Assembly (NCBI RefSeq): GCF_001720165.1
Contig: NZ_MCRI01000009.1
Location: forward strand, 1-64,000
Source: Methylophaga muralis
GTDB taxonomy: Bacteria > Pseudomonadota > Gammaproteobacteria > Nitrosococcales > Methylophagaceae
Length of the DNA stretch: 64,000 nucleotides
Direction of reading: 5' to 3'
Positions 26,618 through 34,947 of this stretch are shown here, one piece after another. The position numbers were made by a program, and so were the translations under genes. Below the pieces are notes generated by a model. It saw only the letters and a list, made by a program, of their open reading frames with translations. It had not been told where the DNA came from and made no database searches. Each line of letters starts with the position of its first letter. Positions within the stretch are counted from its first letter, which is position 1.

Positions 26618-27088
26618 TTATTTGGCTTGCTTGTAAGCCTGTTCCAGCTGAAAAACGTTCAACTTATTCATTGTCAGTAATGTAGACATTACTGCCGGAG
26701 CACGCTGTTTATCCTGCAACATTTTATCCAGCATCGTCGGTACAATCTGCCAGCACACACCAAATTGATCCTGAACCCAACCGCATTGCAATATCCTGCC
26801 GCCATTGACCAGCAATCTATCCCAAAGTAGGTCGATTTCAGTTTGATTCTCACAGCTTACTAACAATGACATCGCATGATTAAAGGCCACATCAGCCCCG
26901 CCATTCAACGCAATAAATTGCTGCCCTTCAATCTGAAAAGTGATCGATAGCACCGAACCTTCAGGACCCGGGCCGGCACTGTTGTAATACAGGCGATCAA
27001 TTTCTTCACCACCAAAAACCGAAAGATAAAACTCAACGGCTTGCTGAGCATTGTCGTTAAACCATAAACAGGGCCTGATCTTTTGCAT
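26618..27088 (-). CDS. VOC/PhnB-like protein (3-dmu-9_3-mt)
   Basis: The 156-residue protein starts at the ATG preceded by AAGGA (27088); a longer in-frame reading upstream crosses the neighbouring gene and is not conserved. It has the VOC-superfamily PhnB fold: IRPCLWFNDNAQQAVEFYLSVFG, then ITFQIEGQQFIALNGG and GWVQDQFGVCWQIVP. Such proteins are small metal-independent or metal-binding members of the glyoxalase fold with mostly unknown substrates. It is the last gene of the DGPF/ECF42 operon, 1 base after the YCII gene. Confidence 0.85.
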   Translation of the reverse strand: MQKIRPCLWFNDNAQQAVEFYLSVFGGEEIDRLYYNSAGPGPEGSVLSITFQIEGQQFIALNGGADVAFNHAMSLLVSCENQTEIDLLWDRLLVNGGRILQCGWVQDQFGVCWQIVPTMLDKMLQDKQRAPAVMSTLLTMNKLNVFQLEQAYKQAK

Positions 27089-27089
27089 A

Positions 27090-27473
27090 TCAGTTTCCTT
27101 TGCCACCGCTGCTATTGTGTTCAGTCTGCAATTCACGCACGGGGCGAATTTCAATGCTGCCGTATCTGGCGGGGGGAATATTGCCGGCCAATTGAATGGC
27201 TTCGTTAATATCCCGCGCTTCCAGCAGATAAAATCCGGCCAGTTGTTCTTTGGTTTCAGCAAAAGGCCCATCGGTCACTGTCACTTTGCCATTGCGGACG
27301 CGAACAGTCGTGGCCGTTTCGACCGACTGCAACGCTGAACCATCCAGCATATGACCACTGCTTTGCAGTTTTTCACCACAGGCCATGCATTCCTGATTCA
27401 GGTTGTCCCATTCCTGTTGGGACATCGCGTTCATAATATTTTCCTGATAATAAACGAGTGCCAGATATTTCAT
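27090..27473 (-). CDS. YCII-related DGPF protein
   Basis: A 127-residue YCII-fold protein starting MKYLALVYYQE and containing the name-giving DGPF in VTDGPFAETKEQLAGFYLLEA, plus EIRPVREL near the end. DGPF proteins are the regular genomic partners of ECF42 sigma factors. Their biochemical role is unknown, although the YCII fold is ferredoxin-like with a possible catalytic His/Asp. The start at 27473 is chosen because GAAGGAG lies at the right spacing. It lies 1 base from each neighbour, so the operon is tightly packed. Confidence 0.88.
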   Translation of the reverse strand: MKYLALVYYQENIMNAMSQQEWDNLNQECMACGEKLQSSGHMLDGSALQSVETATTVRVRNGKVTVTDGPFAETKEQLAGFYLLEARDINEAIQLAGNIPPARYGSIEIRPVRELQTEHNSSGGKGN

Positions 27474-27474
27474 C

Positions 27475-28311
27475 TCAAGCTCCTTCAATACATTGACCGC
27501 AATTAATCATCCATGGTGTGCCAAAACGGTCTACCAGCATGCCAAACCGTTTTGCCCAGAATGTAGGCTCAAAAGGCATTTGCACCATGCCGCCTTCGGT
27601 CAGTTGATTAAAAGTGGTTTCTGCCTGCTGTTCATCTTCAAAGGCAATCTGTACATGAAAACCTTGCGGCTTTTCAAACATACCAGGAGGGCAATCCGAT
27701 CCCATTAACATCCAATTGCCGACTTGGAGAGAGACATGCATAACCTTGTCAGTGAACTCGGCAGGCATTTCATCCGCCATCGGTGATTCACCTCCGGTCA
27801 TCATCATGACAATATCTCCACCCAACACTTCGGCATAAAACTCAAAAGCTTCACGGCAGTTGCCATCAAATAACAGATAAGTGCTATTGGATAGCGGTTG
27901 TTTCCGCAGTTTTTGGTCAAGTTCAATATGTTTCTGTAGCCCCGGGCCATCAGCAAAATCGCTCATTTCATAAAGCTGTCTGAGTTCCAATTCAACATTG
28001 CCATCAGCATCTTCAACCGGCCAGCGTTTGGCCCAATCCAGTGCTTCCTGTTTTGAGTTGACTTCAATAATGGTAAAGCCAGCCAATAATTCTTTGGTTT
28101 CGGTAAACGGACCATCAGTGACGATTGGCTTGCCTTGTTGAAATTTAATACGGGCTCCTTCCGCAGACGGTTTTAAACCTTCACCGGCTCGTAAGATGCC
28201 TGCCTGCGCCAGTTGTATATTGTAGTCACCCATCGCGGATAATAAAGCTTCACTGGGCATTACGGCATTTTCGGTATCTTTATCGGCCTTGCGTAAAATC
28301 ATAAATTTCAT
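27475..28311 (-). CDS. Fusion of YCII/DGPF domain and VOC/PhnB domain
   Basis: A 278-residue protein. Residues 1 to about 115 form a DGPF/YCII domain (MKFMILRKADKDTE, VTDGPFTETKELLAGFTIIE). Residues about 140-275 form a PhnB-like VOC domain (TYLLFDGNCREAFEFYAEVLGG, HVSLQVGNWMLMGSD, FGMLVDRFGTPWMINC). The two halves equal the two separate genes that follow it, so this operon encodes each fold both fused and free. The fusion suggests that the DGPF and VOC proteins act together. The substrate is unknown. It lies 10 bases after the SnoaL-like gene. Confidence 0.86.
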   Translation of the reverse strand: MKFMILRKADKDTENAVMPSEALLSAMGDYNIQLAQAGILRAGEGLKPSAEGARIKFQQGKPIVTDGPFTETKELLAGFTIIEVNSKQEALDWAKRWPVEDADGNVELELRQLYEMSDFADGPGLQKHIELDQKLRKQPLSNSTYLLFDGNCREAFEFYAEVLGGDIVMMMTGGESPMADEMPAEFTDKVMHVSLQVGNWMLMGSDCPPGMFEKPQGFHVQIAFEDEQQAETTFNQLTEGGMVQMPFEPTFWAKRFGMLVDRFGTPWMINCGQCIEGA

Positions 28312-28321
28312 TTTGGTCTCC

Positions 28322-28759
28322 TTACCATGATGTTTCGGGTGTCAGATGGAACATGGCGGTGCCGGTTGTCATATCAAAGGGCAATGAAAAATGCTCATGC
28401 ACAATCAGCCATTTACCGGCATTTTTCTGATAAACCTGAGTGCCCCGAACCCAACCGACCTGTTCTTCGCCGGTTTTTTCATCAATACCACCACATTGAT
28501 TGAGAAAAAAACACACTGCCAGATCGCCATCGACTTTGATATCAATCTGGCCGATTTCAAATTTAGTCATGCTGCACATCTGTAAGCAGTGTTGCCAGTG
28601 CGTCTGATACTTGCTGCGATTGGTAAATTGCAGTTCAGCAATCGCATCAAATGCCCGGACATCTTCAGCATAATAAGTCATGATTTTTTCAAGGTTCTGG
28701 CTGAGAACAGCCTGTTTCCAGTTTTCCAGTTGTTGTTCAACTTCAGTTTTCGCGTTCAT
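28322..28759 (-). CDS. SnoaL-like / DUF4440 protein (ketosteroid-isomerase fold)
   Basis: The 145-residue protein has the NTF2-like cone fold typical of the SgcJ/EcaC group: VEQQLENWKQAVLSQNLEKIMTYYAEDVRAFDAI, then WLIVHEHFSLPFD near the end. These proteins are small-ligand isomerases, cyclases or binding proteins. They recur beside DGPF and VOC genes in ECF41/42-type loci. ACAGGAGAG precedes the ATG, and a putative ECF42-type promoter lies 46-72 bases upstream. It is the first gene of the four-gene output operon of the sigma factor. Confidence 0.85.
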   Translation of the reverse strand: MNAKTEVEQQLENWKQAVLSQNLEKIMTYYAEDVRAFDAIAELQFTNRSKYQTHWQHCLQMCSMTKFEIGQIDIKVDGDLAVCFFLNQCGGIDEKTGEEQVGWVRGTQVYQKNAGKWLIVHEHFSLPFDMTTGTAMFHLTPETSW

Positions 28760-28804
28760 TTATCTCTCCTGTTTAAAAGGCTCATAGGTTGGCCTTATTA
28801 AGTA

Positions 28805-28831
28805 GTCGAATAAAAAATGACTAAATCGACA
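28805..28831 (-). promoter_or_regulatory. Candidate ECF42-type promoter
   Basis: Reading the minus strand, TGTCGA (28831-28826) is followed after 17 bases by CGAC (28808-28805). As I recall, ECF42 sigma factors recognise TGTCGA at -35 and CG(A/T)C at -10. It lies between the sigma gene and the SnoaL gene, with a predicted leader of about 40 bases before the SnoaL start. Confidence 0.55.
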
Positions 28832-28868
28832 GCAAGGGAATAATTTTTGAATAAAACTGATTTTAACT

Positions 28869-30094
28869 TTAGGACGGAGAGGGAAGTTCAGCTAACCGCC
28901 GTTGCAGAAAACGCTGTTCAGGGACTTGTTGAGTTAACGCAAGCGCCTGCTGATAAGCGAATCGTGCCGTATCGTACTGTTGCAGACGTCGACATAAGTC
29001 AGCTTTGGCGGCATAAATCAGATGATAGTGATTAAGTTCTCCCTGCGTCAGCAATACTTCGATGAGGCTTAAGCCAACTTCCGGTCCTTCGAACATCGCG
29101 GTCGCCACTGCCTGATTCAATCTGATAACGGGTGAATCGTTGTATTGCAATAACGCATCATAGAGCCCCACTATCTGTTGCCAATCGGTCTGCTCAAAGG
29201 ACTTGGCTTCTGCATGCACAGCAGCAATAGCAGCCTGTATGGTAAACGGGCCAAATCGTTGGTTTGTCAAAGCCAGAAGCACCAGCTCGCAGCCTTGCTC
29301 AATCTGTTGTTGATCCCATAAATCACGGTTCTGATCTTCCAGTGTAATCAGTTCGCCATTGGCATCCACCCGTGCGTGTCGTCTTGAGTCTTGCAACAAC
29401 ATCAATGCCAACAAGCCCGTTACTTCCGGTTCTGGTAACAATTGTTGTAATAATCTGCCAAGCGGATAGCTTCGCTCGCCAAATCATGTTTAACCAGCAG
29501 ATCACCATTGCTGGCGGAGTAGCCCTCATTGAATACCAGGTAAATGACCTGTAATACGGATTGTAGTCGTTCAGGCAGTTGTTCTGCTGTTGGCACTTCA
29601 TAAGGAATCGCTGCTTCACGGATTTTATTTTTGGCGCGGACAATTCGTTGGGCAATAGTGGTTGGTTTCTGCAGAAAAGCCCGGGCGACTTCTTCGGTGG
29701 TCATGCCACAGACTTCACGTAACGTCATTGCCAATCGAGCTTCTTCGGCCAATGCCGGATGACAACAGGTGAATATCAGTCTTAATTGATCATCTTCAAT
29801 CTGCTGCTCATCCAGCAAGGTATCTTCTGCGGCCAGTTCGTCAGTGATGGTATCAATAGAATAATCAAAACGTGCCTGTCGGCGTATTTGATCAATGGCC
29901 TTGAAACGAGCCGTGGATATCAGCCAGGCACGCGGATTATCTGGAACACCATCGACTTCCCATTTCTGCAGTGCAATTGCAAAGGCCTCCTGCATGGCTT
30001 CTTCGGCCAAATCAAAATCACCCAGCAAGCGGATTAATGTACTAAGAATCTGCCGTGACCCTGTGTGATAAATTTGATCGAGCAACGGTTTCAT
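28869..30094 (-). pseudogene. ECF42-type sigma factor, split by a one-base frameshift
   Basis: The upstream part (30094 to about 29460) has sigma region 2 (RLLGDFDLAEEAMQEAFAIALQKW, WLISTARFKAIDQIRR) and region 4 (LTLREVCGMTTEEVARAFL, QRIVRAKNKIREA), then VIYLVFNEGYSAS. The downstream part (about 29460-28869) is the TPR-like C-terminal extension diagnostic of ECF42 (LPEPEVTGLLALMLLQDSRRHARVD, LYDALLQYNDSPVIRLNQAVA). The two frames join cleanly if one base is added in the short C run near 29458, restoring R-L-G-R-L-L-Q-Q. Otherwise the protein loses its regulatory extension. It may be a sequencing error, since every motif on both sides is conserved. Confidence 0.85.
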
Positions 30095-30119
30095 ATGTGC
30101 ACTTGAAAACGGGTTTTAA

Positions 30120-30782
30120 TTAACCCAACCGACCTTTTACAGATTTTATAAAAGCTTGCTGAATCGGCATGTCACCCTGATATAACTCTTCAATTTGATT
30201 CACCGTTTCCGAATGATCCAGGCATTGCAAAATGCAGGCTGCAACATCTGCACGAGAGATAAATTGTTGTTCTTGATCTGTTGGGCGAGTGGTGGTGATT
30301 GTGCCGGTTAATGGGCCATCGGTTAATTTGCCGGGGCGCAGAATGGTATAGGGCAGATGGCTTTCAATAAGGTGTTTATCGGCGAAATGTTTGCAGATGT
30401 TGTAATGCTTGATAGCTGGCGTGCCGTGTTCGGGATCGCCTGCATCGCGGGAGCTGACCATAACAAATTGCATAATGTTATGTCGTTTTGCCTTGTCAAT
30501 TACTTTACAGGCTCCCCATAAATCCACCAGGATGGTTTTATCGGCACCGGTTTTACCACCTGAACCGGCTGTAAATACAACCTTGTCACAATCGGCAAAT
30601 GCTGCATCTGGCAAGTCGGCTTCCAGATCGGCTATCACAACTTCAGCACCCATTTTTTCAAATTCGGCAGCTTGTTCTGCTTTGCGGAGCATAGCTTTAA
30701 CGGGCAGTTTTTGCTCAGTCATCATTTGAATTAATAGCTTGCCGATTTGACCATTAGCACCGATCACAAGTGTTTTATCCAT
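30120..30782 (-). CDS. NAD(P)-binding SDR-like protein (atypical SDR, NmrA/YtfG-like)
   Basis: A 220-residue Rossmann-fold protein with the nucleotide motif VIGANGQIGKLLIQ at the N terminus, VVFTAGSGGKTGADKT near 68 and the conserved TILRPGKLTDGP near 146. Atypical SDRs of this size lack the Tyr-Lys dyad or keep it weakly. They act as NADP-dependent reductases or redox sensors; the substrate is unknown. It lies 25 bases before the ECF42 sigma gene on the same strand and is probably cotranscribed with it. AAAGGAG precedes the ATG. Confidence 0.8.
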   Translation of the reverse strand: MDKTLVIGANGQIGKLLIQMMTEQKLPVKAMLRKAEQAAEFEKMGAEVVIADLEADLPDAAFADCDKVVFTAGSGGKTGADKTILVDLWGACKVIDKAKRHNIMQFVMVSSRDAGDPEHGTPAIKHYNICKHFADKHLIESHLPYTILRPGKLTDGPLTGTITTTRPTDQEQQFISRADVAACILQCLDHSETVNQIEELYQGDMPIQQAFIKSVKGRLG

Positions 30783-30793
30783 CTCTATCTCCT

Positions 30794-30806
30794 TTGTCTA
30801 AGACAA
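30794..30806. promoter_or_regulatory. Dyad TTGTCTAAGACAA beside the SDR ribosome site
   Basis: A 13-base near-perfect dyad (TTGTCT-A-AGACAA) lies 11 bases before the SDR start codon, overlapping the region that would hold its ribosome site. It could be an operator for the SDR-sigma unit. Confidence 0.35.
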
Positions 30807-30921
30807 GGAATGAACTAGCAAATTAATAAAACAGAGTATGACGAGTATCAGGCAGAACTCAAGAGGGGGAAAATGGGGATGGGATGTACCGCCACCCATA
30901 ATGGATGGCGGTAAAAGCTTT

Positions 30922-31512
30922 TTAAGCTTCGCGTGAAGACTGGTAATTTTGCAAAAAGGACTGTAAACCTTGCTGAACTAAATCGTAGGTTTTATCGATA
31001 TTGCTGGCGATATCACCTTGCAACACATTCAATCCACTGAGAATGTCACGAGCTTCTTTAAAGCCCTGATCGATACCACCGCCAATGACTTTTACAAATG
31101 ATTCCAGAGCTTCATCAAGTGACATATTCTGCCGGGTGCTGTAATAGGCATCAAAAAATGCGGTGCTCATTTGCACGATACGTTCCGAGGTGGCTTCCGG
31201 CGATACATCAATACCTTGGTCGTAGGCTTTTTGAATAGCATTATCACCAAACTCGGCTTTTAAAGAATCATTGATACCTTCCAAAGCGGTTTTGTACAGC
31301 AAAGCCATCGCACCATCGCCATTAGCTTCACTGATGTTGAACGACACTTTTAGAATAGACAGGTTTAGCTCACTGTTGGAATCGGCAACAGAAAACTTTT
31401 TGTCCTGCGCCATAGCGGAAATCTGCTGGCCCAAGGGAACATCCTGCTTATTGACGGTATCCTTTGCCATTGAGCTGACGGTTTGGCCGAACGGGGCAGT
31501 ATTAATAGTCAT
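30922..31512 (-). CDS. DUF5610 family protein
   Basis: A 196-residue, mostly helical, soluble protein without a signal peptide. It matches the DUF5610 pattern, with SILKVSFNISEANGDGAMALLYKTALEGIN, a central MSLDEALESFVKVIGGGIDQGFKEARDIL segment and a C-terminal TYDLVQQGLQSFL. Two short N-terminal repeats, FGQTVSSMAKD and LGQQISAMAQD, are unusual. The function is unknown. GAGGA precedes the ATG. It is a single gene upstream of the MFS transporter with about 60 bases between. Confidence 0.65.
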   Translation of the reverse strand: MTINTAPFGQTVSSMAKDTVNKQDVPLGQQISAMAQDKKFSVADSNSELNLSILKVSFNISEANGDGAMALLYKTALEGINDSLKAEFGDNAIQKAYDQGIDVSPEATSERIVQMSTAFFDAYYSTRQNMSLDEALESFVKVIGGGIDQGFKEARDILSGLNVLQGDIASNIDKTYDLVQQGLQSFLQNYQSSREA

Positions 31513-31573
31513 ATTATTGTCCTCAAATGGAACTACACTAAGGTTAGCGGCGCGCTAAATATGGACTTTAATT

Positions 31574-32800
31574 TTAATTTGCAGCATCGCTGAAAGCTTT
31601 CTCTGCTTCGCGAATTGGTGCCAAGGCCAAGCACCAGCCGATAACCATAAATACCAGCATTCCCATTAGGATGGCCTCAAATTGCACACCACCATCAATT
31701 AAAAAACCTAAAACAGCAGGAGCCAGACCCGTGGAAAACACCATAAAGGCTGATTTGACACTGCGTACCCGGCCCAGATGTTCTCGTCCCCATAGCACAA
31801 CTAGCAAACTATCAACCACTGGCGAAGACATGCCAAGGGAAATACCGGCTCCGATCATTAAAATTAGAATGCCAGCATTACCACCGATCAAAACCGCCAG
31901 AATGATCGATAACGCAAAAGGGATTAAATAGAGTCTTGCCAACAACGCTACGCCCCATTCATCAACCCAACGACCACCTAATAATGAACCGGGAAAACGA
32001 GCAATACCCATCGCCGTTAAGCCCAACGCATAGGCTGTTGTGGAGGCATTTAAATCCATTGTCATTTGTGCCTGGAAAATAAAAATACCAGTTAGCGTGA
32101 CGGGCAACGCCATGGTCAGTGGAATAATCAGCCAAAACCTTTTTTCCAGCATGGGGTTGGGGCCTTTAATTTTGTTGCCGCTACTGTCTCGTTTGATTTC
32201 CGGTGCCTCGGGCCAAGGCGCCATAAACAATAACAACAGCCAAATCAAAAAAATAACCGCCGCTACTGCCCACCAGATTTGCTGCCAGCTCAACCAGCCA
32301 ATCAATAAAGCGATTATTGGCGCTAAGATAATTTCACCCAATGGCATACCCAGACTGACCAAGCCCAGAGCCCGACCACGATTGATGGTAAATTCACGCC
32401 CGGCCAACGTGCTCCCAAAATGCGTCATCAAACCTTGGCCGCACAATCGAACCAAACCCAAGCCGATAACCGCGGGAATCAACCAAGGCGAAGTCGTCAA
32501 TAAAATAACGCCGCTAAGTAATGCTGTCAGAACCAACAAGGCATAGCGGCGGGGAGCAATCCAATCCAATTTCTGGCCGTAATGTAATACCAAAAAACCA
32601 CTCGCCATAGTAAGCGCGGCATATACGGCACCAAATTCGCCAGTTGATAAATTTAATGAGTTCGCAATATCTGCCTGAAATAGACCGATAAAAAAACTTT
32701 GTCCAAGATTGCCGGTAAACAGCGCGACAAATCCAATGGCCAACAGACCAAACTGGTTACGAATCAAACTGAAATAATTGTTTGCTTGAGGAGAAGACAT
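31574..32800 (-). CDS. Major facilitator superfamily transporter
   Basis: The 408-residue protein has twelve predicted transmembrane helices in two bundles and a loop after helix 6 (about 195-215). The family's between-helix-2/3 region is visible as HYGQKLDWIAPRRYALL, and its repeat in the second half as GGRWVDEWGVALLARLYLIP. The substrate cannot be read from the sequence. It resembles uncharacterised NarK/YfcJ-like carriers in layout but lacks their diagnostic motifs. It is not clearly operonic with its neighbours. Confidence 0.85.
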   Translation of the reverse strand: MSSPQANNYFSLIRNQFGLLAIGFVALFTGNLGQSFFIGLFQADIANSLNLSTGEFGAVYAALTMASGFLVLHYGQKLDWIAPRRYALLVLTALLSGVILLTTSPWLIPAVIGLGLVRLCGQGLMTHFGSTLAGREFTINRGRALGLVSLGMPLGEIILAPIIALLIGWLSWQQIWWAVAAVIFLIWLLLLFMAPWPEAPEIKRDSSGNKIKGPNPMLEKRFWLIIPLTMALPVTLTGIFIFQAQMTMDLNASTTAYALGLTAMGIARFPGSLLGGRWVDEWGVALLARLYLIPFALSIILAVLIGGNAGILILMIGAGISLGMSSPVVDSLLVVLWGREHLGRVRSVKSAFMVFSTGLAPAVLGFLIDGGVQFEAILMGMLVFMVIGWCLALAPIREAEKAFSDAAN

Positions 32801-32938
32801 AAATTCCGGGTTTTAAAGTTGGAGTAGGTGGCACCGATAGAGGTGTTAGAGCCTAATTAATCTAAAAGCTCAATAGAGAAAATCATAGATTAGCTCAATG
32901 TTTCAGGCGAATCAGGGCCAAGGTTGAATCAGCATTAT

Positions 32939-33364
32939 CTATAAAATATAAAACAGTAATAGAGTAAGCCAGGCCAGTAGCATCAATGTTGGAAAGGCAA
33001 AACTCATAATTAGGGAAACACTGCCTTTACGCAGTAAAAAGTATTTTTTACGGACCTCAAAAACGCTTTCGACTCGCTTATCAACATCTATCAGACGTTG
33101 CATGCTTTCATTTTCAACTACATAGGTCAACGCATTCAAATAGAGCCATAACAGTGAAATGGCCAGGCCAAGCACTATAACCACCCAAGCCGGATAAAAA
33201 ATATCCTTACCAGCCGATAAACTCAGAGCGGTAAATAGAATCGATTGAAACACTAGTAAAATCTGATTACGTTGGGCGATAGCCTGTACTTCAAATTTTG
33301 TAAGATCGTAGTAAAACTGTTGATCTTTTTCAGTCTTGTCTAACACCTGGTCGGTTTTACTCAT
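32939..33364 (-). CDS. Membrane protein with about three helices, unknown function
   Basis: A 141-residue protein from the ATG at 33364, which has GAGGGG upstream; the in-frame ATG five codons earlier has no ribosome site. The cytosolic N-terminal part is charged (KTDQVLDKTEKDQQFYYDLTKFEVQAIAQRNQI). Hydrophobic helices follow at about residues 40-55, 62-85 and 112-141, with a basic loop near RLIDVDKRVESVFEVRKKYFLL. No family was recognised with certainty. It lies apart from its neighbours on the same strand. Confidence 0.5.
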   Translation of the reverse strand: MSKTDQVLDKTEKDQQFYYDLTKFEVQAIAQRNQILLVFQSILFTALSLSAGKDIFYPAWVVIVLGLAISLLWLYLNALTYVVENESMQRLIDVDKRVESVFEVRKKYFLLRKGSVSLIMSFAFPTLMLLAWLTLLLFYIL

Positions 33365-33443
33365 CAATGCGCCCCTCATGACAAGTTTTCAGTGTCGATT
33401 TTAATCCTAAATCTATTCCAATAAATAGATTTATAACAAATGG

Positions 33444-33935
33444 TTAAATACGCAGCAGATTTTGAATAATTTCGTCTTCAGTTTTACCTTGGGTGCGCAA
33501 GTTGTAATAGTACTGACAAAGTGCCGAGAAGCTATGCGGAGTCTGTAAGGTTGGAAGTTTGGTGAACCATTCCAATCGATCTACCGCGGTTTCAGTAATG
33601 CGATGTTCTAGCAGCATATCTTCCAGTTGAGCTGCCCGGTTAGCAATCATTCGGTGACTTTCATCAAACCGGTCAGCCGCGATAACCAGCAATTCTGCGG
33701 TACGTTCAATTTCCGCTTTTTCATCGGTCACTTCAGCATGGCTGCGTTTCACTAACCATTCCTGTGGAGACATTTCTACTTGTCCGTCCAGCCATAATGG
33801 AATTGATGTTTCATCAACAACCGCCACGGCATCCATTTGTGGGGCATTCTCTTGGTCACATCCCGCCAGTAAGAACATAAAAGACAAACAGAGGATTAAC
33901 TTTAAAGATGAAAATGAGACGGTTCGAACAAACAT
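33444..33935 (-). CDS. Lipoprotein of unknown function
   Basis: A 163-residue protein starting at the ATG preceded by GGAG (33935). The signal peptide ends at the lipobox LLAGC, with the lipidated Cys near residue 26. The mature part is helical and acidic (EWLVKRSHAEVTDEKAEIERTAELLVIAADRFDES). It ends TPHSFSALCQYYYNLRTQGKTEDEIIQNLLRI. No family was recognised. It lies between two small membrane-protein genes on the same strand. Confidence 0.6.
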   Translation of the reverse strand: MFVRTVSFSSLKLILCLSFMFLLAGCDQENAPQMDAVAVVDETSIPLWLDGQVEMSPQEWLVKRSHAEVTDEKAEIERTAELLVIAADRFDESHRMIANRAAQLEDMLLEHRITETAVDRLEWFTKLPTLQTPHSFSALCQYYYNLRTQGKTEDEIIQNLLRI

Positions 33936-34054
33936 AAAGACTCCAATAGTGTTTTGCCGGAGAACGGCAACCATTGGGCATAGTAGATCCCTATGGCTAA
34001 AAGCACATCAGAGTTCGTCCTGATTTATTAAGGAAGATATCCCAGATAGTGAAT

Positions 34055-34750
34055 TTAGTCTGGTAAATTGGATTCTGGCTTTGATTTTTTATTTTTATTG
34101 AAGAATCGTGGATTTCTAACAATAAATGCCCAGATCCAGCGTTCGAGAAAAGATTTAGCCTCAGCCTTTTTTAAATAACCATATCCAAGCACGGAAATAA
34201 TCAAAGCTCCAATTGCATCAACGATTAGGTCATACATTGTGTCAGTTAATCCGGAGTCATCACTGAACATGGGCTTTTGCATATTAGTGCCGAAAATCTG
34301 ATCCATTGAGAATTCAAATATTTCCCATAATGCCCCCATACCCAGAGCAAACATGAAAGCAAAAAATGCCACGAAACCTGGTTGCATATGCATATGGATG
34401 CTGTCATTTTCGTTCATCAAATAGACTAAAAGAAAACCGGTGATGCCAAGCAAAAATCCGGAAGTAGTATGTAAGGCAATATCCCACCACCAAAACTTGG
34501 TGTAATAACCATGAACTTCGCCTAAAAAAATCGACGCAAAGATAAAGCCGATAGCCATTAACTGAAATACCGAAGGTACATGCACATTAAACTTTTTGGC
34601 TAACAATATGGGAAATAGGGTAATGATAATGATGCCAGTGGTAATAACGGCATTTAGCCATTGTTGTTCCCAAATTGCCCCGGCAAGCCCGACAAATAAC
34701 AGAAACTGTAATACCAGTGTGAGTCTTCGTGGCATGGATTTACTGGGCAT
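34055..34750 (-). CDS. Polytopic inner-membrane protein, DUF2238/YjdF-like
   Basis: A 231-residue protein with about six transmembrane helices. It carries conserved polar residues inside helices: WWWDIALHTTSGFLLGITGF and ALGMGALWEIFEFSMDQIFG, then DTMYDLIVDAIGALI. This arrangement (His-Thr, Glu-Phe, Asp-Leu-x-x-Asp) fits the DUF2238/YjdF group of unknown function. A basic C-terminal tail lies in the cytosol. GGAG precedes the ATG. A 197-base gap upstream holds short overlapping dyads but no clear operator. Confidence 0.6.
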   Translation of the reverse strand: MPSKSMPRRLTLVLQFLLFVGLAGAIWEQQWLNAVITTGIIIITLFPILLAKKFNVHVPSVFQLMAIGFIFASIFLGEVHGYYTKFWWWDIALHTTSGFLLGITGFLLVYLMNENDSIHMHMQPGFVAFFAFMFALGMGALWEIFEFSMDQIFGTNMQKPMFSDDSGLTDTMYDLIVDAIGALIISVLGYGYLKKAEAKSFLERWIWAFIVRNPRFFNKNKKSKPESNLPD

Positions 34751-34947
34751 AGAGGCTCCGGAGTATTCGCAATTAATTCAGTTATCAACTGTCTAGGTTT
34801 TATTGATCTTTCAAAGCACGTAAAGAGGCAACTCTAAAAGGCCAATATACCCTAGGTCTGACAGGAATCAGACATTGAGATTCCTATAACTTAAGGTTGT
34901 TCAGCAATAATCTCAATTTGGCAATCAAATGACAGGTGCCCTGCAGG

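Noticed and set aside
32040-32546. 168-codon open frame on the plus strand opposite the MFS gene
   Set aside because: Antisense shadow of transmembrane helices with no start signal.
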